The notes beneath the pieces are model-generated. The model searched no databases and was not told the DNA's origin. It worked only from the letters and a program-made list of their open reading frames with translations. This document shows positions 8,206 to 16,485 of a stretch of 64,000 bases of DNA, piece after piece; positions within the stretch are counted from its first letter, which is position 1; each line of letters starts with the position of its first letter. The DNA is from JALEFZ01 sp038527485. GTDB taxonomy: Bacteria; Bacteroidota; Bacteroidia; J057. A program made the position numbers and the translations under genes. The DNA is taken from the NCBI GenBank assembly GCA_038527485.1, contig JBCBFT010000017.1, positions 24,645 to 88,644 of the forward strand. The letters are read 5' to 3'.

Positions 8206-9067
8206 TATTCAGGGTGTAGGGTATCGGATAGGAAAGAAAGAAATTCTTCATTCTATCACCTTTACAGGTGTTCCTGGAAGTGTGATGGGCATCATTGGTC
8301 CTAATGGAGCAGGAAAATCCACGCTGCTGCGTCTGATCGCAGGTGACAGTGCCCCAAGTAGTGGCCACATATCATGGAAACAACAAAATATTCAGGCTTG
8401 GAAGCCCCAGATTTTTGCCAAAGAGCGAGCGGTCTTGACGCAGCAGACGCAGCTTAGCCAAGATTTTCTCGTCAAAGATGTCGTGATGATGGGACGATAC
8501 CCACATTTTGGCCGCTTTCCTAAGCCTGAAGATTTGCAGATTGTGGAGAAGACGATGCAACAGACAGACATTAGCGGCTTTGCAGAGGCATCATATGGGC
8601 GGCTTTCAGGAGGAGAAAAGCAGCGCGTCCAATTAGCAAGAGCGCTGGCCCAAATCTCAGGAGGAGAAGCACCCTGTCTACTACTACTAGACGAACCGCT
8701 GAATAATCTAGATATACGCTACCAGCACAGCATCATGAAAGAAGCGCGAAACATTGCCGCTGAAGGGCATATGGTAGTGATCGTGCTGCACGATATCAAT
8801 CTAGCTAGTCGGTACGTCGATGAGCTCCTACTCCTGGGCCAAGGCAAACTCAAAGCAAAGGGAACACCTCAAGAGGTCCTAACACCTAAAACCTTAACTG
8901 AAATTTTTCAGATTCATACAGAAGTAATTACTACTCCAGAGGCAGGCCATCCTGTCGTCGTCTTTGGAGATCCTATTGTTCAATCAAATCATATTCCGAA
9001 ACGAGATGGAAATGACACAACCCTCACTCAAGGATCGCTGGGAGGCACTCAAATCCGAACAGCCTAA
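8198..9067 (+). CDS. hmuV: Haemin ABC transporter, ATP-binding protein
   Basis: This 289-residue cytoplasmic ATPase powers the HmuTU importer. Visible motifs are Walker A GPNGAGKST (about residue 36), the signature LSGGEKQRVQLARAL, Walker B LLLLDEPLNNLD and the switch histidine in VLHDINLA. MLDIQGVGYRIG at 8198 is the proper start; the longer frame from 8144 lies within hmuU. It overlaps hmuU by 8 bases and the next gene by about 60 bases. The last 35 or so residues form a polar tail past the usual HmuV end, which is the part shared with the overlap. Confidence 0.93.
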   Translation: MLDIQGVGYRIGKKEILHSITFTGVPGSVMGIIGPNGAGKSTLLRLIAGDSAPSSGHISWKQQNIQAWKPQIFAKERAVLTQQTQLSQDFLVKDVVMMGRYPHFGRFPKPEDLQIVEKTMQQTDISGFAEASYGRLSGGEKQRVQLARALAQISGGEAPCLLLLDEPLNNLDIRYQHSIMKEARNIAAEGHMVVIVLHDINLASRYVDELLLLGQGKLKAKGTPQEVLTPKTLTEIFQIHTEVITTPEAGHPVVVFGDPIVQSNHIPKRDGNDTTLTQGSLGGTQIRTA

Positions 9068-10049
9068 ACTCCGTATCCGAAATGCCGCCGACCAACTAGG
9101 CGTAAGCGAAGTCGAACTACTCGCCACGCAGTGTGGAGGCGATGTAACCCGACTAAGACCCGCGTTTACAGAAATCCTTACGCGCGTACAAGAACTAGAC
9201 AAGGTCATGGCATTGACCCGTAACGAAGAAGTTGTTCATGAACGCAAGGGCGTCTATTTGAATCCTTCCCTTAGCAATCCCCATGTGGGCTTGTTTGTTG
9301 GGGAAGACATTGATCTTCGCATTTTCTTCAAGCCTTGGGCATCTGCTTATGCGGTAAAGTCAAAGATGGGGGACAAACATCGATATAGTCTACAGTTCTT
9401 TGCCAAGGATGGTCAGGCTATACATAAAATTTTCCTTACGCCGCATTCTGATCCTTTTGCTTACCAAAAGCTTGTCGAGGATTTTGAGTCAAATGATCAG
9501 TCTCCTATTCAGGAAGTTACGCCTTGGCCATCAGATGATCCCGAACAGCCCGATGAGGCAATTGAAGTCGAAAGCTTCCGCGAAGGATGGATTAATCTCA
9601 AGGATACACACGACTTTTTTGGACTCGTCCGCAAGCATAAGCTCAGCCGTATCCAGGCACTAAGACTAGCGCCCAAAGGCAACTATGCCGTCAAAGTGGA
9701 CAATGATGCGCTCAGACGGATCATTACACTGGCTTCAGAGCGCCAAGTACCTATCATGGTATTTGTTGGAAATAAAGGGATGATTCAGATTCATACAGGC
9801 CCTGTCAAGAAACTAATGGACTACGAGAATTGGTTCAATGTGCTAGATCCTAACTTCAATCTCCATGTGAATGAGACGAAGATTGCTCAAAGCTGGGTCG
9901 TAAGGAAGCCTACGACCGATGGTGTTGTCACGGCACTCGAGTGTTTCAATGAAGAGGGCAAGCAGATTGTGCAACTATTTGGGAAGCGGAAACCTGGAAT
10001 ACCAGAATTAACAGAGTGGCAGGACATTGTCGCCTCAGTAGAAGGTTAG
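9006..10049 (+). CDS. hmuS: Haem-degrading/haem-chaperone factor, HemS/HmuS family
   Basis: The 347-residue cytoplasmic protein receives imported haem, and family members store, transfer or break it open. It has the two tandem HmuS repeats (about 1-175 and 190-345). The second begins WINLKDTHDFFGLVRKHKLS, where His202 matches the haem-ligand histidine of HemS. The start could be ATG 9006 or ATG 9012; both leave the conserved LKDRWEALK intact. It overlaps hmuV by up to 62 bases in another frame, a long overlap for an operon. Position inside hmuTUV-hmuR supports the call. Whether it degrades haem or only carries it is not decided by sequence. Confidence 0.92.
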   Translation: MEMTQPSLKDRWEALKSEQPKLRIRNAADQLGVSEVELLATQCGGDVTRLRPAFTEILTRVQELDKVMALTRNEEVVHERKGVYLNPSLSNPHVGLFVGEDIDLRIFFKPWASAYAVKSKMGDKHRYSLQFFAKDGQAIHKIFLTPHSDPFAYQKLVEDFESNDQSPIQEVTPWPSDDPEQPDEAIEVESFREGWINLKDTHDFFGLVRKHKLSRIQALRLAPKGNYAVKVDNDALRRIITLASERQVPIMVFVGNKGMIQIHTGPVKKLMDYENWFNVLDPNFNLHVNETKIAQSWVVRKPTTDGVVTALECFNEEGKQIVQLFGKRKPGIPELTEWQDIVASVEG

Positions 10050-10093
10050 TCATTGATCCTGACACGCATATTTATATAAAACAATGATCCACT

Positions 10094-10423
10094 ATGCAAA
10101 ACCTGAGAGTACTACATAAAAGCTCGCTAGGCTATATCATGCATTGTCCTTGCTGCAATGGATTCTACCTTGGTTATGGAGTTATCGGACTCAAGATGAC
10201 CAAGGAGGAAATATTGAGCTTTACACATGAGTTGGAACGCAGACTGAATCAATGGAAAGCGCGAATTGACCCATTAGAGAAGTCCTTTTTCTTCTCTACG
10301 CCGACGGAAGAGGTGAAAATAATCCTTTGCTACAAGGAAATGGATCAATGGTATCAAATGCTTGCCAATGGATTGTTGCTTTTAGAGGTAGAACAAGTGA
10401 TGGAAGATGATGAGCACATATAA
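10094..10423 (+). CDS. Small Cys-containing protein in the haem operon, function unknown
   Basis: The 109-residue protein has no signal peptide and is probably cytoplasmic. Its N-terminal third holds a CPCC cluster (MHCPCCNGFYLGYG), followed by a helical, charged second half. The pattern, a Cys pair just before a strand ending in a hydrophobic-Phe stretch, resembles small DUF6686-like proteins of Bacteroidota, but I cannot confirm that family. It lies 44 bases after hmuS and overlaps the receptor gene by 17 bases, so it is a genuine operon member. The vicinal cysteines could bind metal or haem or act in redox; this is a guess from context. Confidence 0.7.
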   Translation: MQNLRVLHKSSLGYIMHCPCCNGFYLGYGVIGLKMTKEEILSFTHELERRLNQWKARIDPLEKSFFFSTPTEEVKIILCYKEMDQWYQMLANGLLLLEVEQVMEDDEHI

Positions 10424-12473
10424 GCATATCATAATCAGGGGCGTCATCAGCTGTATGATGTGTATTTGCTTCTACTTTGAGACAGTAGGGCAGGAACGTG
10501 CGCAAACCTATGGGCTAGACTCCGTGATCATCACGGGACAGTATACTCCCCAAACAGCCGAGAAAGCGATTCATGCCATCCGAACCATTTCTTCAGAGAA
10601 AATCAACCGAATGGCAGCGGTCAACTTGGGAGATGTGTTGTCCAATGAGCTGAATATCCGTCTTTCTCAGGACAATATTTTGGGTCAAAGTTTGAGTATT
10701 CAGGGACTTTCGGGAGAAAATGTCAAGATCCTAATCGATGGTGTGCCTGTGATCGGTCGCCAAAATGGAAACATCGACCTGGGGCAGCTCAATCTGCTAG
10801 GAATCGAACGGATTGAGATTGTCGAAGGACCCTTGAGTGTGAATTATGGGACCCAAGCACTGGCTGGAACGATCAACTTGATCACGAAGAAACCACGCAA
10901 GGCAGGCGTATCGGTGCAAGCAGATGTCTATGGAGAACAAAGAGGCACGATCAATACACAGGCATTGATTCAGATGAAGCAGAAACGGCATAGTGGGAGT
11001 TTTTCTCTTGCGAGAAACTTCTTCGATGGTTGGCATCATACGGAGGGGGCTTGGCCTTCACTAGATCAGAGAGTGGCGGATGCTATGCGTTTTCAGTCAT
11101 GGAAGCCTCGAACACAGCTATTTGGGCGCCTACAGTATCACTATGCGCTGCCAGCGCTTAAATTGAGTTATCGCCTTTCTCTTTTTGATGAGATGATCCT
11201 GAATCGGGGACTGCCTCGCTTACCTTACCAAGAAATTGCCTTTGATGATACCTACCACACCCAGAGGATGGATCACTCGGTCTCAGCTGTAGGGAAGCTA
11301 GGAGATCATATTCGCATCAATGGGGTAGCAGGGTACAACTTATTCAGGAGACAGTCCAATACTTATCGCAAAGATCTGACGACACTTGAACAATCGTTGC
11401 TAGATGTAGCGGGTGAGCAGGATACGACGGGCTTTGAACTTTGGATGAGTAGAAGCAGTTTCATTATCCCGAAAGTAAAAGAAAATCTTGCGGTAGAGGT
11501 TGGCTATGATGTGAGTCAAGAGATTGCCCAAGGTCAACGAATCGAAAATAGGATACAATCCTTAGGAGACTATGCGCTTTTTGCGACAGCGGAGTGGAAG
11601 CCCGTCTCTTGGCTACAGCTAAGACCTGGTGTTCGCATGGCGTACAACACTGCATACGAAGCTCCCATCGTACCCTCTCTCAATGCCAAAGCGGCATGGG
11701 GAGATTGGGCACTCCGTGCATCCTACGCGCGTGGTTTTCGTGCTCCTTCACTCAAAGAGCTCTATTTCTATTTTGTAGACATCAACCACAACATCGTCGG
11801 CAATCCAGATTTGAAAGCGGAGTATTCACATAGCTACGCCCTCAATCTGAGATACAAAAAGCTGACAGCAGGGCAGAAGCTTTGGCGATTCGAGTGGAGT
11901 AGCTTTTACAATGACCTCCAGAATCGGATCACATTGGCCGAAATCAACAGCCCACAGTTTACCTATGTAAACATCGGGAAGTTTCGAAGCGTCGGCTCCT
12001 CTTTGAAAGCCAGTCTGCGTACCGCGCGGATCACCTCTCAGGTAGGATTGAACTATATTGGCCGCTACAACCAGCTTTCAATTGAAGACGATATTCCCAC
12101 CTTTAGTTTTACCCCTGAGGTGACAGGAAACGTTTCTTACCATTGGTCCAACGCTACCAGTATTTCTCTCTTTTATAAATATCAGGGAAAACTTCCAGGC
12201 TTCAGGCTAGATCCAGATGGTGAACTTCAGGCATCCTTTATCCAAGCGTATCAACTATTGGATTTGACTTTGCAACGAAATTTTTTGGATGATCGTTTGG
12301 GGGTGAGCTTGGGAGCCAAAAATCTCTTCAACATTACCAATATCGCCGCCCAACTAGCCACAGGTGTCCATAGTGGCAATACGGGACAAGTTGCCGTCGG
12401 TACAGGACGCAACCTTTTCTTCAAACTAACATATCAGCTTTCTCCCAGTACCTCTAATTCCTCACTACGATGA
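10407..12473 (+). CDS. hmuR: TonB-dependent haem receptor
   Basis: The 688-residue outer-membrane receptor brings haem into the periplasm. It has a signal peptide (residues 1-28), a plug domain with the NLGDVLSNELNIRLSQ and IRIEIVEGP-like segments (about 55-165), and a 22-strand-type barrel. The barrel carries the haem-receptor signature: a FRAP box at 444-447, a His at 461 and NPDL at 466-469, which is the arrangement known from HemR/HmuR. Unlike the receptor at 118-2271 it lacks the N-terminal regulatory-like domain. It overlaps the small Cys gene by 17 bases and its stop overlaps the next ATG (ATGA), so it sits within the operon. The start could be 10407 or 10410. Confidence 0.93.
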   Translation: MMSTYKHIIIRGVISCMMCICFYFETVGQERAQTYGLDSVIITGQYTPQTAEKAIHAIRTISSEKINRMAAVNLGDVLSNELNIRLSQDNILGQSLSIQGLSGENVKILIDGVPVIGRQNGNIDLGQLNLLGIERIEIVEGPLSVNYGTQALAGTINLITKKPRKAGVSVQADVYGEQRGTINTQALIQMKQKRHSGSFSLARNFFDGWHHTEGAWPSLDQRVADAMRFQSWKPRTQLFGRLQYHYALPALKLSYRLSLFDEMILNRGLPRLPYQEIAFDDTYHTQRMDHSVSAVGKLGDHIRINGVAGYNLFRRQSNTYRKDLTTLEQSLLDVAGEQDTTGFELWMSRSSFIIPKVKENLAVEVGYDVSQEIAQGQRIENRIQSLGDYALFATAEWKPVSWLQLRPGVRMAYNTAYEAPIVPSLNAKAAWGDWALRASYARGFRAPSLKELYFYFVDINHNIVGNPDLKAEYSHSYALNLRYKKLTAGQKLWRFEWSSFYNDLQNRITLAEINSPQFTYVNIGKFRSVGSSLKASLRTARITSQVGLNYIGRYNQLSIEDDIPTFSFTPEVTGNVSYHWSNATSISLFYKYQGKLPGFRLDPDGELQASFIQAYQLLDLTLQRNFLDDRLGVSLGAKNLFNITNIAAQLATGVHSGNTGQVAVGTGRNLFFKLTYQLSPSTSNSSLR

Positions 12474-13426
12474 ATAGAATATATCTGCTCATGTTGACCC
12501 TTCTCTTCGTAGGCTGTCTACGAGAAGAACTACCTGTCGAACCTACACCCAGAGGAGATGCTGTACTCGCCTCTGTCAATATGCAAGTGAACTATGACGA
12601 TCAGATCTGGTATGACCTGGGTACACAGCGCGTAGTAGCCCTACACCCTAGGATATCATGGGATATCGGATTGGGAAGTAGCGATACCGCAGACATCATC
12701 ACCCTTAATACAAGCTGTGTGATGCAGGCTGCCATTACAACTGAGACGGATTTTGATGCGGTTACAAGTGTAGGCGACTTTTCATTTTATCCCGACCATC
12801 CTACAGGTAATATCGACAGTCTGGCCATCAGGGGAGATTGGGTAGGAAAAGTCATTCTCCTGGATCTAGGCTATACAGCAAGTGGAAGACCAAGAGGAAA
12901 AAGGAAAATCCAGTTTTTAGAGGTGAATAAGCAGTTTTATCGTTTTCAATATGCCAATTTGGATGGAAGTGACCGAAAGGAAGAAACAGTTGAAAGGGAC
13001 CCAACCTATAATTTTCAGACGTATTCTTTCATTTCTCAAGGAATATATCAAGTCGAACCTCCCAAGGAAGATTATGATTTGTGTTTCACAACCTACACAC
13101 ATTTATTCTACGACCCTTACCTCCCTTATCTCGTAAATGGTGTCTTGATGAACTGGCATAATACCGCTGCTTGGTCAGATACCACCTACAGCTTTGAGGA
13201 GATCGACCGTAGCCTCGCACAGAGTTTGCTCCTCGATGACCAGCAAGACATCATAGGATACGATTGGAAGACCTTTAGTTTTGCCAATAATGGTTTTACC
13301 ATGGATCCTCGCAAAGTCTATGTCATCCAAGATGCAGAGGGATTCTTATTCAAACTTAGATTTACTGACTTTTATAATGAAGATAAGGAGAAAGGGAATC
13401 CGACTTTTTCCTTTCAGAAACTGTAG
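12470..13426 (+). CDS. hmuY: HmuY family haem-binding lipoprotein
   Basis: The 318-residue protein has a short lipoprotein signal with lipobox FVGC (Cys16) and should be anchored to the outer membrane next to HmuR. The body shows the HmuY pattern: DDQIWYDLG early, ISWDIGL, then a second half with YDLCFTTYTH and IGYDWKTFSF. It starts at the ATGA overlap with hmuR, the usual hmuRY order. The T9SS protein at 4849-6120 shares the IGYDWK..FSF block and the following YxxxDxxGxxxKLxFT-type strand, marking a gene duplication within the locus. It is probably the last gene of the operon. Haem ligands were not assigned. Confidence 0.85.
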   Translation: MNRIYLLMLTLLFVGCLREELPVEPTPRGDAVLASVNMQVNYDDQIWYDLGTQRVVALHPRISWDIGLGSSDTADIITLNTSCVMQAAITTETDFDAVTSVGDFSFYPDHPTGNIDSLAIRGDWVGKVILLDLGYTASGRPRGKRKIQFLEVNKQFYRFQYANLDGSDRKEETVERDPTYNFQTYSFISQGIYQVEPPKEDYDLCFTTYTHLFYDPYLPYLVNGVLMNWHNTAAWSDTTYSFEEIDRSLAQSLLLDDQQDIIGYDWKTFSFANNGFTMDPRKVYVIQDAEGFLFKLRFTDFYNEDKEKGNPTFSFQKL

Positions 13427-13798
13427 TCACATGGTAGAAAGTGAATGTAAGAGTTCATTTCTGCGTAATGGGGTAAGCATATTCTTGCAGGTAAAAACTC
13501 AAATGGGTCTATATATATGAGATTATTTTCATATTATATATCTGAATTATGGCATCTCATACCATATGTTAGGTATGCCAAATACCCTACTTTAGGGAGT
13601 GTCATAAAGAGTAGACAAATCTATCCTTTTGTTGATGCCTAAACTTAGGTATTCAGCCTGCTTGCCTTTGGGTAATTTGAAAATAGTATTTGCTATTGCA
13701 TCCCATGTAAGACTTATTTGTATCCAGTCTAAATAACCCTTTACCTATCGTATTTAGGCTTCTCTTTATTAAAGACACTAAACTAACCAAACACGTTA
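13427..13798 (+). promoter_or_regulatory. 372-base spacer holding promoter module copy B before the imelysin gene
   Basis: No gene is seen here. The 3' half (13642-13736) repeats the block order found at 4741-4835 without gaps: TTAGGTA at 13645, TTGGGTA at 13668, TTGAAAATA at 13677 and the dyad TTATTTGTA, five bases, TCTAAATAA at 13714-13736. The first TTAGGTA is itself the right half of CCTAA-AC-TTAGG. The dyad ends 62 bases before the imelysin ATG. The 5' half has another TTAGGTA at 13569 and AT-rich sequence. The exact -7 element is unclear. Confidence 0.55.
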
Positions 13799-14998
13799 AT
13801 GAAGTTTTTCTCATTGAAACTGATATGTGCAGCACTTGCTGTTGCATTGGTTGCTACTGGCTGTAACCGCGAGCCAGAAGATCCAGAAGAAACAAATGTA
13901 GAGCTCAAGCAAAGCATCATTGAAACATATGCAGAGATTGTCTACGCTAACTATCAGGATTCTTACGACAAAGCCGTAGAGATGAAAGATGCGATTGATG
14001 CTTTCGTTGCAGATCCTGAAAATGTAGAAAAGTTCGAATTAGCTAAGCAAGCATGGCTAGACGCTCGTGAGCCTTATGGGCAGACAGAAGCTTTCCGTTT
14101 TGCGAGTGGCCCTATCGATGATGAAGATGGACCCGAAGGCCTGATGAATGCGTGGCCTATGGACGAGTCTTATGTAGACTACGTAGAAGGGAATGCCAAT
14201 GCAGGTATCATCAATGATCCTACAAACCATCCTACGCTAGACAAGGCGTATCTTGAATCATTGAATGAAGTAGGTGGGGAAGAAAACGTCGCCATTGGTT
14301 ATCATGCGATCGAATTTTTGCTATGGGGCCAGGATAATACCTCTCCTTCTGACTTGAAGCCAGGACAGCGTCCCAATACGGACTTTGTCGACAATGGGAC
14401 AGCACCTAACGCCGATCGTCGTCGTCAGTACTTAGCTGTATGTGCTGACTTGCTACTGGATCACCTTCAGAGCCTACTTGATGAGTGGAAGCCCAACGGT
14501 TCCTACCGTACAACCTTCCTTGCACTAGAAACAGATGTCGCTCTCAGCAATATCCTTACAGGTATTGGTGTACTTTCAAAGTCAGAGTTGGCAGGTGAGC
14601 GTATCTTCACCGCTTATGACAACCAGGATCAGGAAGACGAGCACTCTTGCTTTGCTGACAATACACACAGAGACACTCGTTTGAATGCAATCGGTATCCG
14701 CAACGTTTACACAGGATGCTATATTCGCACAGATGGAATCTCTAAGATCACAGGTGCTTCTTTCTCAGACTTGATGGAAGTGATGGATCCTACATTCAGT
14801 AAGCAAGTGATTGATAATATGAATACTGCCATGGCTGCTGTTGAAGCTACAGCGATTCCATTTGACTTTGCCATCTCTGATGCAGGTACAAGACCCGCTG
14901 TACTATCTTCTGTCAACGCGCTGCAAACTTTTGGAGATGATATTGCCGAAGTAGGGAAAAAACTAGACTTGACGATCAACACAGACCTACCTGAGTAA
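13799..14998 (+). CDS. Imelysin family (peptidase M75-like) iron-regulated lipoprotein
   Basis: This 399-residue envelope protein belongs to the imelysin/IrpA family, whose members are induced by iron limitation and are thought to bind metal or haem in the periplasm. The N-terminus is a lipoprotein signal with VATGC (Cys22). The family's GxHxxE motif is present as GYHAIE at 167-172, followed by FLLWGQD. The ATG at 13799 directly begins the signal peptide. Downstream lie a di-haem DUF1111 protein and a second imelysin-like gene, an arrangement known from several iron-uptake loci. The promoter shares the module found before the haem locus. Proteolytic activity, once claimed for the family, is not indicated by known protease motifs. 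Confidence 0.9.
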   Translation: MKFFSLKLICAALAVALVATGCNREPEDPEETNVELKQSIIETYAEIVYANYQDSYDKAVEMKDAIDAFVADPENVEKFELAKQAWLDAREPYGQTEAFRFASGPIDDEDGPEGLMNAWPMDESYVDYVEGNANAGIINDPTNHPTLDKAYLESLNEVGGEENVAIGYHAIEFLLWGQDNTSPSDLKPGQRPNTDFVDNGTAPNADRRRQYLAVCADLLLDHLQSLLDEWKPNGSYRTTFLALETDVALSNILTGIGVLSKSELAGERIFTAYDNQDQEDEHSCFADNTHRDTRLNAIGIRNVYTGCYIRTDGISKITGASFSDLMEVMDPTFSKQVIDNMNTAMAAVEATAIPFDFAISDAGTRPAVLSSVNALQTFGDDIAEVGKKLDLTINTDLPE

Positions 14999-15049
14999 AG
15001 TCATTGTCTTAAAGGATAAATTACAGTTGATTTATTGATGCAAATCTGA

Positions 15050-15085
15050 CCCGAGCCTATGTAATGTAGGCCTCGGGCCATTTTA
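15050..15085 (+). terminator. Candidate terminator/attenuator between the imelysin and DUF1111 genes
   Basis: CCCGAGCCT at 15050-15058 pairs with AGGCCTCGGG at 15068-15077 with one bulged base; a weak T run (CCATTTTAATC) follows. It could trim read-through so that the first imelysin is made in excess of the downstream proteins. Confidence 0.5.
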
Positions 15086-15096
15086 ATCTCGTACCT

Positions 15097-16485
15097 ATGC
15101 ATTCGACATATCGATTTCTATATATAATTGGGTTATTGGCATGGCTAGGCTGTAGTAGGGAATCCATGATTCCTGAGGCAGAGGTGGGGGAAGAACTTTC
15201 TGGTGGACAAGCGACCATTTTCGATGTATCTCCCAATGCATTTGGTTTTCAGGCTCCAGGTGTGACGAATGAGCAAGGGCTCCTGTTCTTTGTTGGAAAT
15301 TCATTTTTCAACCAAAACTGGGTGAGTTCGCCTGCTTCTACTACCGCACGTGATGGCTTAGGCCCTTACTACAACGCGCGCTCTTGCGCTGCTTGCCACT
15401 TCAAAGATGGTCGAGGAAGACCACCAAGATTTCAAGGATCTCTAGGCGAAGGATTACTGTTGAGATTGAGTGTGCCTGGAAGAGGAGTCAATGGAGAACC
15501 TTTACCCGAACCTAATTATGGCACACAGCTACAAGATCAGGCACTATTAGGACTGACTCGTGAGGGAGGATACTTGATTGATCATGAGGAAATCACAGGA
15601 ACCTACTCAGATGGTACTTCCTATACCCTACAAAAGCCTATTTATAGATTTACAGAGCTTACCTATGGTCCAATGGTAGGAGAGGTACAAATTTCTCCAA
15701 GGGTGGGACCTCCCATCACTGGATTGGGCCTACTTGAGGCAGTTCCCGAGGCAACGTTACTCGCTTTGGCAGACGAAAACGACGTAGACAATGATGGCAT
15801 CTCTGGTCGTCCTAATTATGTCTGGGACAGGATCGAAGGGAAGAGGACTATGGGAAGGTTTGGATGGAAAGCGAATCAATCCAACCTGAGGCACCAAACA
15901 GCTGAGGCATTTGCAGGCGATGTAGGAATAAAGACGACCTATTTTCCCGAAGACAATTGTCGAGGAGATGCCTGTGATCCTATTTTTGATGGTGGTTCGC
16001 CTGAGATTGATGATGACGATTTAGAAAAAGTCGTTTTATATGTTTCGACGCTGGCAGTTCCTGCTAGGCGAGACTGGGAGGATATTGATGTATTATCTGG
16101 TAAGCAGCTTTTTGAGCAAGTAGGATGTACAGGCTGTCATATTCCCCAACTACAGACAGGAAAGCATCCGACCTTTGATGCTTTGTCAAACCAAACCATT
16201 CGTCCTTATACGGACTTATTGCTTCATGATATGGGAGAGGCACTAGCTGATAACAGGGAAGATTATGAAGCCACAGGACGTGAATGGCGTACGCCTCCTC
16301 TTTGGGGAATCGGACTTGTGGAAACCGTCAATGGTCATACATTCTTTTTGCATGATGGTCGTGCAAGAAATCTAGAAGAAGCTATTTTGTGGCACGGAGG
16401 AGAAGGAGAGGCTTCCAAAGAGGCATTTAAGGCCCTCAGTACGACACAAAGAGCACAAATTATTACATTTCTGGAATCGTTATGA
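15097..16485 (+). CDS. Di-haem oxidoreductase-like lipoprotein (DUF1111)
   Basis: The 462-residue protein is a c-type cytochrome of the DUF1111 (thiol oxidoreductase-like, MauG/peroxidase-related) family. Two haem-attachment motifs are visible: CAACH at 97-101 and CTGCH at 344-348. A lipoprotein signal with WLGC (Cys19) places it in the envelope. It ends with a 4-base overlap (ATGA) with the next imelysin-like gene, so they are translationally coupled. The imelysin-DUF1111-imelysin context suggests redox handling of iron or haem at the cell surface, for example oxidation of Fe(II) or processing of a haem ligand; the true substrate of the family is not established. Confidence 0.87.
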   Translation: MHSTYRFLYIIGLLAWLGCSRESMIPEAEVGEELSGGQATIFDVSPNAFGFQAPGVTNEQGLLFFVGNSFFNQNWVSSPASTTARDGLGPYYNARSCAACHFKDGRGRPPRFQGSLGEGLLLRLSVPGRGVNGEPLPEPNYGTQLQDQALLGLTREGGYLIDHEEITGTYSDGTSYTLQKPIYRFTELTYGPMVGEVQISPRVGPPITGLGLLEAVPEATLLALADENDVDNDGISGRPNYVWDRIEGKRTMGRFGWKANQSNLRHQTAEAFAGDVGIKTTYFPEDNCRGDACDPIFDGGSPEIDDDDLEKVVLYVSTLAVPARRDWEDIDVLSGKQLFEQVGCTGCHIPQLQTGKHPTFDALSNQTIRPYTDLLLHDMGEALADNREDYEATGREWRTPPLWGIGLVETVNGHTFFLHDGRARNLEEAILWHGGEGEASKEAFKALSTTQRAQIITFLESL

